Positions 43,516 through 52,917 of a stretch of 64,000 nt of DNA are shown piece after piece (the first letter of the stretch is position 1; each line of letters begins with the position of its first letter). Source of the DNA: Paenibacillus sp. FSL W8-0426 (GTDB lineage Bacteria > Bacillota > Bacilli > Paenibacillales > Paenibacillaceae); contig NZ_CP150203.1 of NCBI RefSeq assembly GCF_037969725.1, positions 4,542,001 through 4,606,000 of the forward strand. The letters run 5' to 3'. A model generated the notes under the pieces. It worked only from the letters and a program-made list of their open reading frames with translations. It made no database searches and was not told where the DNA came from. The translations under genes and the position numbers were made by a program.

Positions 43516-43667
43516 GTTGTAAGCACCTTCCCAATGGTTATCATAATTTCAGGATATCAAACTGTTGTTATCTAATTTATGTTTGGACCGCTTGTCTCCG
43601 TCCGCTTTTTTTGTCATTGCGGGCCATTCCCGCAAGCGAATTTCTTCCCGCCCTTATGGCGCAAAGC

Positions 43668-46217
43668 TTACATCAACATTTGCGGGTCTACATCCAGACT
43701 GATCTGCAGCTTCTGTGACTGGACATCATCGTCCATGCGACGCGCTGTCGCCAGTGCAAGTCCGATGGCGTCGACATCCCCCCGCCATTTTATCATACAT
43801 TGGAATCTGTATCTATTCTTGATGCGCGGGATCGGGGAGGCGACCGGTCCAAGCACGTCAAGCGCTTCGCTGCTGAATCGGTCCAGGCTGCCCAACCAAC
43901 CGGCGCCGTGGGCACGTTCCTTGAGCATCCGCACATAATTCTCCGCCAAACGAATGAGCACGGGCAGCTGCTCGTGCGAGAATGTGACCAGAATCAAACG
44001 GCAGTAAGGCGGGTACTGCAAATTGCGTCGGTGCAGCAGCTCTTCGCGTACAAAGGACAGATAGTCATGTCTGCTTGCATGTCCGATGGAATAATGCTCA
44101 GGGGTGTACGATTGCACGAACACCTCGCCAGGCAGCTGATGCCGGCCTGCGCGTCCGGCCACCTGCGTAAGCAGCTGGAACGTTTTCTCCGCTGCCCGGA
44201 AGTCAGGCAGGTTGAGCGCCGAATCGGCAGTAATGACGCCGACCAGGGTAACGTCGGGGAAATCGAGCCCTTTGGCAACCATCTGCGTGCCCAGCAGCAC
44301 GTCCGCCTTTTTTTCCCGGAACTGCTTCAGCAGCTTTTCGTGAGCGCCTTTTTCCGTCGTTGTATCCACGTCCATCCGAATGACCCGAATGCCGGGGAAA
44401 AGCTTCGCCAGTTCTTCTTCGACCCGTTGGGTTCCGGTTCCGAAATAGCGAATATGCTCGCTCCCGCATTCGGGACACACTTCCGGCGCCGCTTCCGCAT
44501 AACCGCAGTAATGGCAGCGCAGGTTGTTGGAACGCTGGTGGTAGGTCAAGGAAATATCGCACTCGGGGCATCCGGCCACATAACCGCAGCTCCGGCACAT
44601 GACAAAGGTCGAGTACCCCCTGCGGTTCAGCAGGAGCACCGACTGCTCGCCTCGTTCCAATCGCTCCTCAATGGCCTTATGCAATGAACGGCTGAACATT
44701 GAGCGATTGCCTTCTTTTAATTCTTCACGCATGTCCACGATCCGCACGTCAGGCAAATTGTTGCCCAGCGCACGGGTGTGCATTTCAAGCAACAGAGGGG
44801 CGAAATCGTCATTGCTTTGCGAACGGGCCGCATAATAACTTTCCAGCGATGGCGTTGCCGAGCCGAGAACGACCACGGCCTGATGCTGCTGTCCTCGTTT
44901 GACAGCCACGTCGCGAGCGTGGTATTTCGGCGTTTCCTCCTGCTTGTAGGAGGTTTCGTGTTCCTCGTCCATAATGATGAGACCCAGGTTGCGAAAAGGG
45001 GCAAATACGGCAGATCGTGCGCCGATCGCCACTTTGACGCGGCCTTCACGGATCTTCCGCCACTCGTCATAACGTTCGCCGCCGGACAGGCGGCTATGCA
45101 TCACCGCAACCTGGTCGCCGAAGCGCCCTTTGAAACGTTCCACCATTTGAGGGGTAAGCGCGATTTCGGGAACAAGCACGATGGCCTGGCGATCCTGTTC
45201 GATGCAGCGCTGAATCGTCTGGAGATATACTTCGGTTTTGCCGCTGCCGGTTACGCCATGCAGCAAAAAAACGCCATGGCGTCGTTCCCGCAAACGGCCG
45301 CTGATGCTCTCGTATACCGTTTGCTGCTCCGAAGTCAGCGCAAGAGGTTCGGTAGCGCGGAATCTGCGCCCTTGGTAAGGGTCCCGGAATACTTCGACGT
45401 CCTCGGTCACGACCAGCCCTTTTTCCTCAAGCCCTTTGACGGTAGCAGCGGATACCTGCAGCGTGGACAGCAATTCCTTCATCGGCATGGGCAGCAGCTC
45501 GTGCATCTCCAGCAAAAAGCCCAGCACTTCTTTCTGGCGCTGCGCCTTGGCCGGAAACGAATCCATCGCTTCCTTCGCAGCTGCGGCATCCACAGCGAGA
45601 GCAACGGATTTCAATGTTTTTTTACCCATTTTATCCTTGATGAGCTGGCTTTCGAGCAGCACGCCGGTGCGCAGCAGATTTTTGATCAGCTCTGCGTGAT
45701 GGGGATACTTTCGGCTCAGCTGCTGTAAAGGCACTTGGCCCCGGTTCTGCACGAAGCGGATGATGTCCGTCCGAACCTTTTCGGAAGAGGATTCTTCGCC
45801 CCATGCCCACAATACCTCTTCCCCGGAGGTTGGTTCATTCGCTTGACCGTCGATCCCTTCCCCAATGGAGATGTACCGCTCGGCCTTTCCTTTCAGTGCT
45901 GTGGGCACCATAACCTGCAGCGACAGAATCCGGTTGCTGGCATATCGCTCGCTCATCCATTCCGCAAGCTCCACCAGGTCCGGGGACAAAGGCGGAACCA
46001 AGTCGAGCAGCTCCGCAATGGGTTTGAGCTTAAAGTTCTCCTCCCCCGTTCGCGGCACCAAATCGACCACAAAGCCCTGCACAGTCCGGTGCCCGAAAGG
46101 CACCCCGACCCTGCTGCCGATCTCGATCCATTCACGCATGGACTCCGGCACCAAATAATCGAACGGCCGGTCCGTCTGTTTCACGGGCACGTCGACGATG
46201 ACCTTGGCAATCTCCAT
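43668..46217 (-). CDS. priA: Primosomal protein N' (PriA helicase)
   Basis: An 849-residue replication restart helicase. The N-terminal DNA 3'-end-binding domain begins AKVIVDVPVKQTDRPFDY. Walker A is HGVTGSGKTEVYLQT, followed by MDEEHETSYKQ. The zinc-binding insertion carries eight cysteines in the pattern CRSCGYVAGCPECD through CHYCGYAEAAPEVCPECG. C-terminal motifs include ITADSALNLPDFRAAE and VAGRAGR. It loads the replicative helicase at collapsed forks. It starts one base after coaBC ends, indicating translational coupling. Confidence 0.97.
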   Translation of the reverse strand: MEIAKVIVDVPVKQTDRPFDYLVPESMREWIEIGSRVGVPFGHRTVQGFVVDLVPRTGEENFKLKPIAELLDLVPPLSPDLVELAEWMSERYASNRILSLQVMVPTALKGKAERYISIGEGIDGQANEPTSGEEVLWAWGEESSSEKVRTDIIRFVQNRGQVPLQQLSRKYPHHAELIKNLLRTGVLLESQLIKDKMGKKTLKSVALAVDAAAAKEAMDSFPAKAQRQKEVLGFLLEMHELLPMPMKELLSTLQVSAATVKGLEEKGLVVTEDVEVFRDPYQGRRFRATEPLALTSEQQTVYESISGRLRERRHGVFLLHGVTGSGKTEVYLQTIQRCIEQDRQAIVLVPEIALTPQMVERFKGRFGDQVAVMHSRLSGGERYDEWRKIREGRVKVAIGARSAVFAPFRNLGLIIMDEEHETSYKQEETPKYHARDVAVKRGQQHQAVVVLGSATPSLESYYAARSQSNDDFAPLLLEMHTRALGNNLPDVRIVDMREELKEGNRSMFSRSLHKAIEERLERGEQSVLLLNRRGYSTFVMCRSCGYVAGCPECDISLTYHQRSNNLRCHYCGYAEAAPEVCPECGSEHIRYFGTGTQRVEEELAKLFPGIRVIRMDVDTTTEKGAHEKLLKQFREKKADVLLGTQMVAKGLDFPDVTLVGVITADSALNLPDFRAAEKTFQLLTQVAGRAGRHQLPGEVFVQSYTPEHYSIGHASRHDYLSFVREELLHRRNLQYPPYCRLILVTFSHEQLPVLIRLAENYVRMLKERAHGAGWLGSLDRFSSEALDVLGPVASPIPRIKNRYRFQCMIKWRGDVDAIGLALATARRMDDDVQSQKLQISLDVDPQMLM

Positions 46218-46218
46218 C

Positions 46219-47487
46219 TTAATCCCTCCCGGTCATGCGCTCCGCCGCAATGGCCAACAGCCGGTGTGCCACCGCTTGCTTGCTCATCAACTCAAGCTCT
46301 TCCACCAGGCCTTCCCGGTCATAGATATTCACCTTGTTCGTATCTGTGCCGAAGCCGGCATCCGTCCGGCTCACGTCGTTGGCGACGATCAGATCGCAAT
46401 GTTTTCGCTCCAGCTTCTCGCGGGCGTATCTTTCGACATCATGGGTCTCTGCCGCAAAACCGATCAAAAATTGATGGTCCTTCCGTTTCCCGAGCGTCTC
46501 CAGAATGTCTATGTTTTTCACAAGCTCCAAGGACAGTGTATCGCCCTTTTTTTTGATTTTCTGGGATGCGACCGTTTGAGGGCGGTAATCTGCAACGGCC
46601 GCGGCCTTGACGACGATGTCGGCATCCGCCCATTCGGCCAGCACCGCTTCATACATATCCTGGGCCGACTGTACGGCAACAATCCGCACCCCTTCGGGAG
46701 GCGTTGCCTGGGTATTGCCCATAACCAGCTTTACCTCGGCTCCCAAATCACGCGCAGCCGCAGCGATCGCAAACCCCATTTTGCCGGAAGAATCATTCGT
46801 GATATAACGTACAGGGTCAATGCGTTCAATGGTACCGCCAGCTGTAACCACCACTTTTTTCCCCGAAAGCAAGGCGGTGTGCAGCGAAGCCGGTTCTGCT
46901 TGACCATCTGTCAGTCCCCGTGATTCCAGCATACCCGACTGTTGTTGCTCGAAGTACTGCTCGATCACTTCCACGATCGTTTCCGGCTCCTCCAGCCTTC
47001 CTTTGCCAACATAACCGCAGGCAAGCAGACCTTCGCCAGGTTCGATCATCATCGTACCCCGCTCCACGAGCAGCTGCATGTTGTGACGCACGGCCGGATG
47101 GTCATACATATGCACATTCATGGCCGGAGCAACCATAACCGGAGCGGTTGTGGCAAGCAAGGTCGTCGACAACATGTCATCCGCCAGTCCATTTGCCATC
47201 TTGGCAATGGTGTTGGCCGTAGCCGGGGCTACGAGCACCAGATCCGCCAGGTCCGCCAAATGAATATGCGACACGACCGCAGGTTCCCGTTCATCGAATG
47301 TATCGCTGTATACAACGTTTCGGGTCAGGGTTTGCAGCGTCAATTCGGTAATAAACTGTTTTGCGGAATCCGTCATGATGACGTGAACATCCGCCCCCTT
47401 TTGCACCAGTCTGCTGCATAATGTAGCCGCCTTGTAAGCGGCAATGCCTCCTGTTACGCCGAGCACGATTTTTTTACCGTTCAACAT
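46219..47487 (-). CDS. coaBC: Bifunctional phosphopantothenoylcysteine decarboxylase/phosphopantothenate-cysteine ligase
   Basis: A 422-residue bifunctional enzyme of coenzyme A synthesis. The CoaC part (1-185) is a flavoprotein decarboxylase with GVTGGIAAYKAATL, PATANTIAKMANGLADD, APAMNVHMYDHPA and a substrate-clamp Cys in LLACGYVGKGRL. The CoaB part (about 205-422) has VVTAGGTIERIDPVRYITNDSSGKMG and AAVADYRP, and joins cysteine to 4'-phosphopantothenate. A terminator-like hairpin stands between rpoZ and this gene. All motifs are intact. Confidence 0.96.
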   Translation of the reverse strand: MLNGKKIVLGVTGGIAAYKAATLCSRLVQKGADVHVIMTDSAKQFITELTLQTLTRNVVYSDTFDEREPAVVSHIHLADLADLVLVAPATANTIAKMANGLADDMLSTTLLATTAPVMVAPAMNVHMYDHPAVRHNMQLLVERGTMMIEPGEGLLACGYVGKGRLEEPETIVEVIEQYFEQQQSGMLESRGLTDGQAEPASLHTALLSGKKVVVTAGGTIERIDPVRYITNDSSGKMGFAIAAAARDLGAEVKLVMGNTQATPPEGVRIVAVQSAQDMYEAVLAEWADADIVVKAAAVADYRPQTVASQKIKKKGDTLSLELVKNIDILETLGKRKDHQFLIGFAAETHDVERYAREKLERKHCDLIVANDVSRTDAGFGTDTNKVNIYDREGLVEELELMSKQAVAHRLLAIAAERMTGRD

Positions 47488-47518
47488 TGGTTACTTCCCC
47501 CGATATATAAGACGTAGA

Positions 47519-47544
47519 GAAAAAAATAACAACCTTGCGGTTGT
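47519..47544 (-). terminator. Terminator-like hairpin between rpoZ and coaBC
   Basis: ACAACC and GGTTGT with a GCAA-type tetraloop are followed on the minus strand by TATTTTTTT. It begins 55 nt after rpoZ and 32 nt before coaBC, so it may attenuate expression within the operon. Confidence 0.6.
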
Positions 47545-47598
47545 CGAATGAATCCGGCCATGCCGGGTTATGCAATTGGAAGAAAAGCCGCAAGCGGC

Positions 47599-47814
47599 TT
47601 ACTCTTCCTCTTCTTCGTCTTGCCCTTTGACAACGACGAGCAGATCACCATAAATTTCTTCGAGCGCCACGCCAACCTGCTTATGGGATTTCGGATTTCT
47701 CAGCTCCGATTTTTCCCCTTCACGCAGCTGTCTTGCACGACGGGATGCGGCAACAACCAACGAATATTTGCTGTCGACTTTGTTCATCATTTCATCAATA
47801 GAAGGATACAGCAT
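47599..47814 (-). CDS. rpoZ: RNA polymerase omega subunit
   Basis: A 71-residue protein: MLYPSIDEMMNKVDSKYSLVV, ASRRARQLREGE and the GVALEEIYGDLLVV segment match omega of Bacillales, which helps fold the beta' subunit. The C-terminus is a run of acidic residues (DEEEEE). The order gmk, rpoZ, coaBC, priA is conserved across Firmicutes. Confidence 0.95.
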   Translation of the reverse strand: MLYPSIDEMMNKVDSKYSLVVAASRRARQLREGEKSELRNPKSHKQVGVALEEIYGDLLVVVKGQDEEEEE

Positions 47815-47908
47815 GTTAACAAAACACCTCTTTGCATTAGTATAACCCCGGTCGCCGCCGCGGCACTTTTCTCTCTTTCCAGAATATATGCATGCGGCAG
47901 CGCCTAGA

Positions 47909-48481
47909 TTATTTCCTGATCTTACAATGTTCGGCGATAATGATGCTTTCTATTCGTTTGCACGCCAGATCGATCTCATCATTGACAACCGCATAATCGT
48001 ACTGCTCCAACAAATTAATTTCGTCGACCGCTACGGACATCCGGTGATCAATCGTCGCCTGACTCTCCGTACCGCGCCCCTGAATCCGATCTTTAAGCTC
48101 GTCCAACGAAGGAGGAAGCAAAAAGACAAAGATCCCTTCCGGGAACTTCTCCTTCACCTTCAGCGCGCCCTGGACCTCAATCTCCAGAATGATGTCGCGG
48201 CCTTCATTGATCGTATTTTCCACGAAATCACGAGGCGTGCCGTAATAATTCCCGACATACTCGGCATGCTCCAACAATTGATCCTGTTCGATCATGGCCA
48301 TAAATTCTTCACGGGTTCTAAAAAAATAGTTCACGCCATGCTCTTCGCCAAGACGCGGCTGACGGGTCGTCGCCGATACCGAATAAATCAGTTCCGGCAC
48401 CCGTTTGCGCAAAGCGCTGCATACAGTACCCTTCCCGACCCCAGATGGTCCGGACAACACAATCAGTAATCCCTTAGACAT
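47909..48481 (-). CDS. gmk: Guanylate kinase
   Basis: A 190-residue nucleoside monophosphate kinase. P-loop [15 protein letters not shown]-binding [28 protein letters not shown] and [15 protein letters not shown] follow the family. It converts GMP to GDP with ATP. I chose the ATG at 48481 (GGAGTG upstream); an ATG 19 codons earlier lies within the end of remA. It begins 13 bp after remA. Confidence 0.97.
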   Translation of the reverse strand: MSKGLLIVLSGPSGVGKGTVCSALRKRVPELIYSVSATTRQPRLGEEHGVNYFFRTREEFMAMIEQDQLLEHAEYVGNYYGTPRDFVENTINEGRDIILEIEVQGALKVKEKFPEGIFVFLLPPSLDELKDRIQGRGTESQATIDHRMSVAVDEINLLEQYDYAVVNDEIDLACKRIESIIIAEHCKIRK

Positions 48482-48494
48482 ATTACACTCCATT

Positions 48495-48755
48495 TTATTC
48501 GTCGTTATCATCGTCTTTCGAGGAAAGACGATGGGCAACCGTCTCCGGCTGAACAGCAGACAGAATGACGTGGTCGCTATCCGTAATGATCACGGCACGC
48601 GTGCGTCTTCCGTACGTAGCATCAATCAGCATATGGCGGTCTCTGGCCTCTTGTATAATTCTCTTGATCGGCGCGGATTCCGGGCTTACGATAGAAATAA
48701 TCCGGTTCGCCGACACGATGTTACCGAATCCAATGTTAATGAGTTTGATTGCCAT
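48495..48755 (-). CDS. remA: Extracellular matrix regulator RemA (DUF370)
   Basis: An 86-residue protein. [33 protein letters not shown] and [20 protein letters not shown] are the standard RemA blocks. RemA forms octameric rings that wrap DNA and activate biofilm matrix and osmoprotection genes in B. subtilis. The highly acidic C-terminus (KDDDNDE) is common in the family. Its linkage to gmk and yicC is the same as in Bacillus. It could act on the exopolysaccharide-type locus of this window, but no site was tested. Confidence 0.95.
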   Translation of the reverse strand: MAIKLINIGFGNIVSANRIISIVSPESAPIKRIIQEARDRHMLIDATYGRRTRAVIITDSDHVILSAVQPETVAHRLSSKDDDNDE

Positions 48756-48806
48756 AATCAGGTTCTTCCCCCTATACTTGCGACTCTTATGCCGAAATAT
48801 GGCCGT

Positions 48807-49706
48807 TCATTCGATATTCGCCGCCTGCTCGCGAATCTTCTCCAGTTCCGCCTTCATTTCGACAACACGGTTCACCAGAGCCAAATGGTTGGCTTTTGAG
48901 CCAATCGTATTGACCTCCCGATTCATCTCCTGAATAAGAAAGTCCAGCTTCCGGCCTACCGGTTCATCACTTCTCAGCAGTTCCCTGCATTGTCCAAAGT
49001 GGCTCAGCAGACGCGTAAGCTCCTCCTCAATGTTGGAACGATCGGCAAATACAGCAATTTCCATACCCAATTTATGCTCATCAAAAGGGAAAGAGCCTTC
49101 TTCCTGCATTTCCGTTAGCCTTTGTCTAAGCTTGTTGCGGTAGTCACTGACGACAGTGGGCGCAAGAGCAAGCATCTCGGTATGCAGCGATTCGAGATGG
49201 GCGATTCGCCGATCCAGATCACTGGCCAGATGAAGACCCTCTCGGGCACGCATCTGTTCAAGCCCGGTCAGCGCTTCTTCCAATCCGGCATGCAGTACGC
49301 GCTCCCACTCCTGCTTTTCTTCTTCCGTAAGCAGGCCCACTCCGTCCGAATGAACCATGACGTCAGGCAACGCAAGCATGTCCTTGATGGTGGGTTTGCC
49401 CTGCATTCCGAAGCGTGATTCCAGTTGCTCCGCGGCCTGTAGATAGGCCCTGACCGCCTGCTCATTCAGCACGGCAGGCAGAGCCTCGTCCTCATCCTTT
49501 TCCTTCATTACATAAACATCAATCCGCCCGCGCTTCAAACGGCTCTGCACTTTCTTCCTCAAGCCGTCCTCATAATACGTCCACTCCTTCGGCAGGCGCA
49601 TCATAACCTCGCAGTAGCGATGATTGACAGACTTGATCTCGAGCTGTACCTTGTAGCCGCCGAAATGAAAGGCGGATTGACCGTATCCGGTCATACTGAA
49701 TGACAT
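48807..49706 (-). CDS. yicC: YicC family endoribonuclease-like protein
   Basis: About 299 residues. MSFSMTGYGQSAF, IKSVNHRYCEVMMRLP and the C-terminal KLDFLIQEMNREVNTIGSKAN are signatures of the YicC/YloC family (YicC_N plus DUF1732). Family members have been shown to act as endoribonucleases and influence sRNA decay. I chose the ATG at 49706, with a GGATGTG site six bases away; a Met two codons upstream is too close to it. It begins about 19 bp after yitJ. Confidence 0.92.
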   Translation of the reverse strand: MSFSMTGYGQSAFHFGGYKVQLEIKSVNHRYCEVMMRLPKEWTYYEDGLRKKVQSRLKRGRIDVYVMKEKDEDEALPAVLNEQAVRAYLQAAEQLESRFGMQGKPTIKDMLALPDVMVHSDGVGLLTEEEKQEWERVLHAGLEEALTGLEQMRAREGLHLASDLDRRIAHLESLHTEMLALAPTVVSDYRNKLRQRLTEMQEEGSFPFDEHKLGMEIAVFADRSNIEEELTRLLSHFGQCRELLRSDEPVGRKLDFLIQEMNREVNTIGSKANHLALVNRVVEMKAELEKIREQAANIE

Positions 49707-49725
49707 CGGCATCACATCCGTTACA

Positions 49726-51615
49726 CTATTGTAATTGATTATTTGGGTTGAAACAAGTAGGACATTGGTGGGCGGATTTCTCCCACACATATCTCGTCAA
49801 TTCCGCCGTCATGCCATAGAACATGAAAGGTGTCATCAAATAGATTCCGTTAAATTGCTCGGTTGCCACGTCGAGCAGCTCTTTGGCAATCGTCACGCCC
49901 ATGGCTCGGCCTTGTTCGCCCTCAAGGCCCGCCATGCGGGAACGAACTTCGTCCGACAGCTGGATGCCCGGCACTTCATTATGAAGATACTCCGCGTTTC
50001 GTCCGCTTGCGAGCGGCATGATCCCGACAAAAATAGGCACTTCCAGATGTTTCGTCGCTTCGCGCATCCTTACGATCAATTCAGGATCATACACCGGCTG
50101 GGTCATGATATAGTCCGCTCCCGAAGCGATTTTTTTCTCCAGCCGCTGCACGGCTTTATCCAAATGCTTGACGTTCGGGTTGAAGGCGGCCCCGATCACG
50201 AAGCCCGCTTTTTGTTTGAGCGGTTTCCCCGAGAAAGCGATGCCGTCGTTCAGCTGCTTGATCATGCGAATGATTTCGAACGAAGTCAAGTCGTATACGG
50301 AGCTGGAGCCCGGAAGGTCACCAAAGCGGGCCGGGTCACCCGTAACGGCAAGCACATGGTTGATGCCGAGCGCGTCGAAGCCCATCATATGCGACTGCGT
50401 TCCGATCAGGTTTCGGTCGCGGCAGGCGATATGCACGAGCGGCCGCAAACCTGTCCGATCCTGAACGAGGTGGCCGAGGGCCATATTGCTCATACGGGTC
50501 ACCGCAAGGGAATTGTCGGCAAGCGTCAGCGCGTCGGCACCCGCCGCCTTGAGTTCTTCCGCGCCTTTCATGAATTTTGCGATATCGAGGTCGCGCGGTG
50601 GATCAAGTTCCACAATGATCGTATGGCGCTGTTTGACCAGGTCAACGATGGTCGGCTGTCCGCCTCGGCCGGAACGCTCATCGAGATGTTCGTGCAATAC
50701 AATGCGCGGTTTCGGCTCGGCCGGATCCGGCTCGGCAATCGGCAGCGGCGTATACTCGGCCAATGCGCGGGCCATGGCCGAAATGTGGTCCGGCGTCGTG
50801 CCGCAGCAGCCGCCGATAATGCGCGCGCCCAGTTCGGCGAATTGAAGCGCGGTCTGGCCAAAGTATTCCGGAGACGCGCCGTAGCGGAACTGACCGTCCA
50901 CGTAATCCGCGGCACCCGCGTTCGGGTAAACCGACATCGGCAGTCCGATTTTGCCGGACACGGTTTCCATGGCACGCATGATTCCGTTCGGACCCGTGCG
51001 GCAATTAAAACCGATCACGTCGGCTCCCTGTTCGCGCATGATTCGAAACGCTTCAGGCATGGTGTAACCGTCAAGCGTGTGTCCGATGTTTTCAACGGCA
51101 AACTGTCCGATGACCGGCAGATCGCTCAGCTTCCGCGCTTGCCGCAATGCGATATCCATCTCCTCGATGTCATAGAACGTTTCAAGCAAAATGCCGTCAA
51201 CGCCTTCGTCAAGCAAGGCGAAAATCTGTTGTTCATAGAATCGCTTCAGTTCGCTCGTGGACACGTTGGTCCGCTTGCCTCCGCGGATGGAGCCGACCGC
51301 GCCAAGTACGTAACCGTTGGCCCCGGCTACCTCCTTTGCAATCCGCACTCCCTCTCGGTTGACTTCCCCCACCTTCGATTCAAGCCCGAACTTGGACAGT
51401 TTGTCATAGTTGGCCGAGTAGGTGTTCGTCTCGAAAATTTCAGTCCCCGCGTCGCGATAACGGCGATGCACTTCCGCCACCACCTCGGGTGAAATCAAAT
51501 TCAATTCCTCATAAGATATCCCCACAGGAAACCCCATCTGGTACAGAAACGTCCCCATCGCCCCATCCCCAATGAGAACCCGTTCCTGCAATGCGCTGCG
51601 CAAATCCGCCTTCAT
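49726..51615 (-). CDS. yitJ: Bifunctional homocysteine S-methyltransferase/methylenetetrahydrofolate reductase
   Basis: About 629 residues in two parts. Residues 1-310 form a homocysteine S-methyltransferase barrel with GDGAMGTFLYQMGFP and zinc ligands in GFNCRTGPNG and GGCCGTTPDHI. Residues 330-629 form the MTHFR barrel (IVELDPPRDLDIAKFM, ADNSLAVTRMSN, THMMGFDALGINHVLAVTGDP-like, QPVYDPELI). It supplies methyl groups and methionine, like B. subtilis YitJ. I chose the ATG at 51615 (GGGAGGAAGAGG upstream). No S-box (SAM-I) riboswitch is visible upstream, unlike B. subtilis. Confidence 0.95.
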   Translation of the reverse strand: MKADLRSALQERVLIGDGAMGTFLYQMGFPVGISYEELNLISPEVVAEVHRRYRDAGTEIFETNTYSANYDKLSKFGLESKVGEVNREGVRIAKEVAGANGYVLGAVGSIRGGKRTNVSTSELKRFYEQQIFALLDEGVDGILLETFYDIEEMDIALRQARKLSDLPVIGQFAVENIGHTLDGYTMPEAFRIMREQGADVIGFNCRTGPNGIMRAMETVSGKIGLPMSVYPNAGAADYVDGQFRYGASPEYFGQTALQFAELGARIIGGCCGTTPDHISAMARALAEYTPLPIAEPDPAEPKPRIVLHEHLDERSGRGGQPTIVDLVKQRHTIIVELDPPRDLDIAKFMKGAEELKAAGADALTLADNSLAVTRMSNMALGHLVQDRTGLRPLVHIACRDRNLIGTQSHMMGFDALGINHVLAVTGDPARFGDLPGSSSVYDLTSFEIIRMIKQLNDGIAFSGKPLKQKAGFVIGAAFNPNVKHLDKAVQRLEKKIASGADYIMTQPVYDPELIVRMREATKHLEVPIFVGIMPLASGRNAEYLHNEVPGIQLSDEVRSRMAGLEGEQGRAMGVTIAKELLDVATEQFNGIYLMTPFMFYGMTAELTRYVWEKSAHQCPTCFNPNNQLQ

Positions 51616-51900
51616 CCTCTTCCTCCCGCCTAACTGCAATCATTTTCATACTAATGTAACACAAAAAAAGCCCAAAAACGAAGAAAAACAAAGAATTTTC
51701 GGGATTAAACCCGTCACTTCATCTATTTGCGTTTTAATGTGTACTTCCCGCATGAGCGCGAATGGCTGAATAGGCTGCAAAATCCACGCATCATCTTGTT
51801 CGATATAAACAAATGGACGGCGCAACTCCCAAGGAGCGGACCGGGACCAACCATCGTTTGTCTCGCCATGACCAAGAGCAGAAATGCAGGATTGCAACCG
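51616..51900 (-). other. Gap between dapF and yitJ, with a protein-like open frame
   Basis: About 285 bp lie between the dapF terminator and yitJ. A minus-strand frame through about 51646-51870 reads like protein (WELRRPFVYIEQDDAWILQP, ALMREVHIKTQIDEVTG) but has no ATG; in-frame TTG codons exist without a ribosome site. It may be a remnant or an unusual small gene. A weak promoter (TTGGGC, 16 bp, TAGTAT) is near 51650-51680. Confidence 0.3.
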
Positions 51901-51924
51901 AAAAAAGAGGCCCGCAGGCCTCTC
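51901..51924 (-). terminator. dapF terminator
   Basis: GAGGCC and GGCCTC form a tight hairpin. On the minus strand it is followed by at least six T residues, about 20 nt after dapF. Confidence 0.9.
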
Positions 51925-51944
51925 TTGCTTGAATAGCGCATCGC

Positions 51945-52778
51945 TTATGCGATGACTCCTTTGAAAACAACTTCCGCCGGACCTGTCATGTATACATGGT
52001 TGTCCGACTCGTTCCATTCGATATGCAAATCGCCGCCTTTGAGGCTGATGACCGCAGTGCGATCCGTGTGCCCGTTCAGCACAGAGGACACGAGCGTTGC
52101 ACATGCGCCTGTTCCGCAAGCCAGCGTTGGGCCGGCTCCCCGCTCCCATACTCTCATATCCACATGTCCGCGGTCGCGCACGGTCGCGAATTCAACGTTG
52201 ATCTTTTTCGGAAACATCGGGTGAACCTCAAGCAGCGGGCCCCATGTCGCCAGATCGAAATGGACCGCGTCGTCCACATAAATAACCGCATGAGGGTTGC
52301 CCATGGAAACGGCGGTAAATTTGAACTCGCGTCCATTCGCTTCAATCGAGTGATCCAGTACCGGATTGGCATCCACCGTCGTCGGCACCTGAAGCCCGTC
52401 CAAAATCGGCTCGCCCATGTCGACGCGCACGGATGCGACTTCCCCGTCGTTAACGTTGAGGGAGACCGGCTGCACGCCGGCGCCAATCGTTTCGATCGTG
52501 ATCTGCTCCTTGCTCATATGGCCGTGGTCGTATACGTATTTGGCTACGCAGCGGATGGCATTTCCGCACTGCTCCGCTTCCGAGCCGTCCGAATTGATGA
52601 TCCGCATCTGAAAGTCCGCCTTTTCGGAAGGCAATATATAGACGAGCCCGTCCGCACCGATGCCGAAAAACCGGTTGCACCATTGAATAGCCCGTTCAGG
52701 CGCATCGGCGGGAAGCTGCTGTTCTCCATAAATCACGATAAAATCGTTGCCAAGCCCGTGCATTTTCGTAAATTCCAT
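51945..52778 (-). CDS. dapF: Diaminopimelate epimerase
   Basis: A 277-residue enzyme with the two catalytic cysteines in EQCGNAIRCVAKY and TLACGTGACATLV. MEFTKMHGLGNDFIV at the start and NPHAVIYVDD are also typical. It converts LL- to meso-diaminopimelate for lysine and peptidoglycan synthesis. I chose the ATG at 52778 because AAGGAGTG is eight bases upstream. It stands alone between two strong terminators, so it has its own promoter within the 139-bp gap behind the P-type ATPase. Confidence 0.97.
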   Translation of the reverse strand: MEFTKMHGLGNDFIVIYGEQQLPADAPERAIQWCNRFFGIGADGLVYILPSEKADFQMRIINSDGSEAEQCGNAIRCVAKYVYDHGHMSKEQITIETIGAGVQPVSLNVNDGEVASVRVDMGEPILDGLQVPTTVDANPVLDHSIEANGREFKFTAVSMGNPHAVIYVDDAVHFDLATWGPLLEVHPMFPKKINVEFATVRDRGHVDMRVWERGAGPTLACGTGACATLVSSVLNGHTDRTAVISLKGGDLHIEWNESDNHVYMTGPAEVVFKGVIA

Positions 52779-52826
52779 TGGCTGTACACTCCTTTTGGCA
52801 TCTGCTGCCAAAGCGTTTATCGGCGT

Positions 52827-52884
52827 AAAAAAAGCTATCCGCCAAAATGCCGAAGCTCTCGCCCCGCATCATTTTGAGGATAGC
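52827..52884 (-). terminator. Terminator of the P-type ATPase gene
   Basis: GCTATCC/GGATAGC outside and CAAAATG/CATTTTG inside make a long stem. On the minus strand it is followed by seven T residues, 33 nt past the ATPase stop. Confidence 0.85.
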
Positions 52885-52917
52885 ATACCCGAAAACGGGC
52901 TTTATACGGTATTGATT

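Noticed and set aside
49735..51492. A 585-codon plus-strand open frame
   Set aside because: It lies exactly opposite yitJ, has no recognisable domain and no ribosome site. It is a shadow of a GC-rich gene.
51616..51944. S-box (SAM-I) riboswitch expected before yitJ
   Set aside because: The conserved aptamer core and paired terminator/antiterminator were looked for and not found; only the dapF terminator and a protein-like frame are present.
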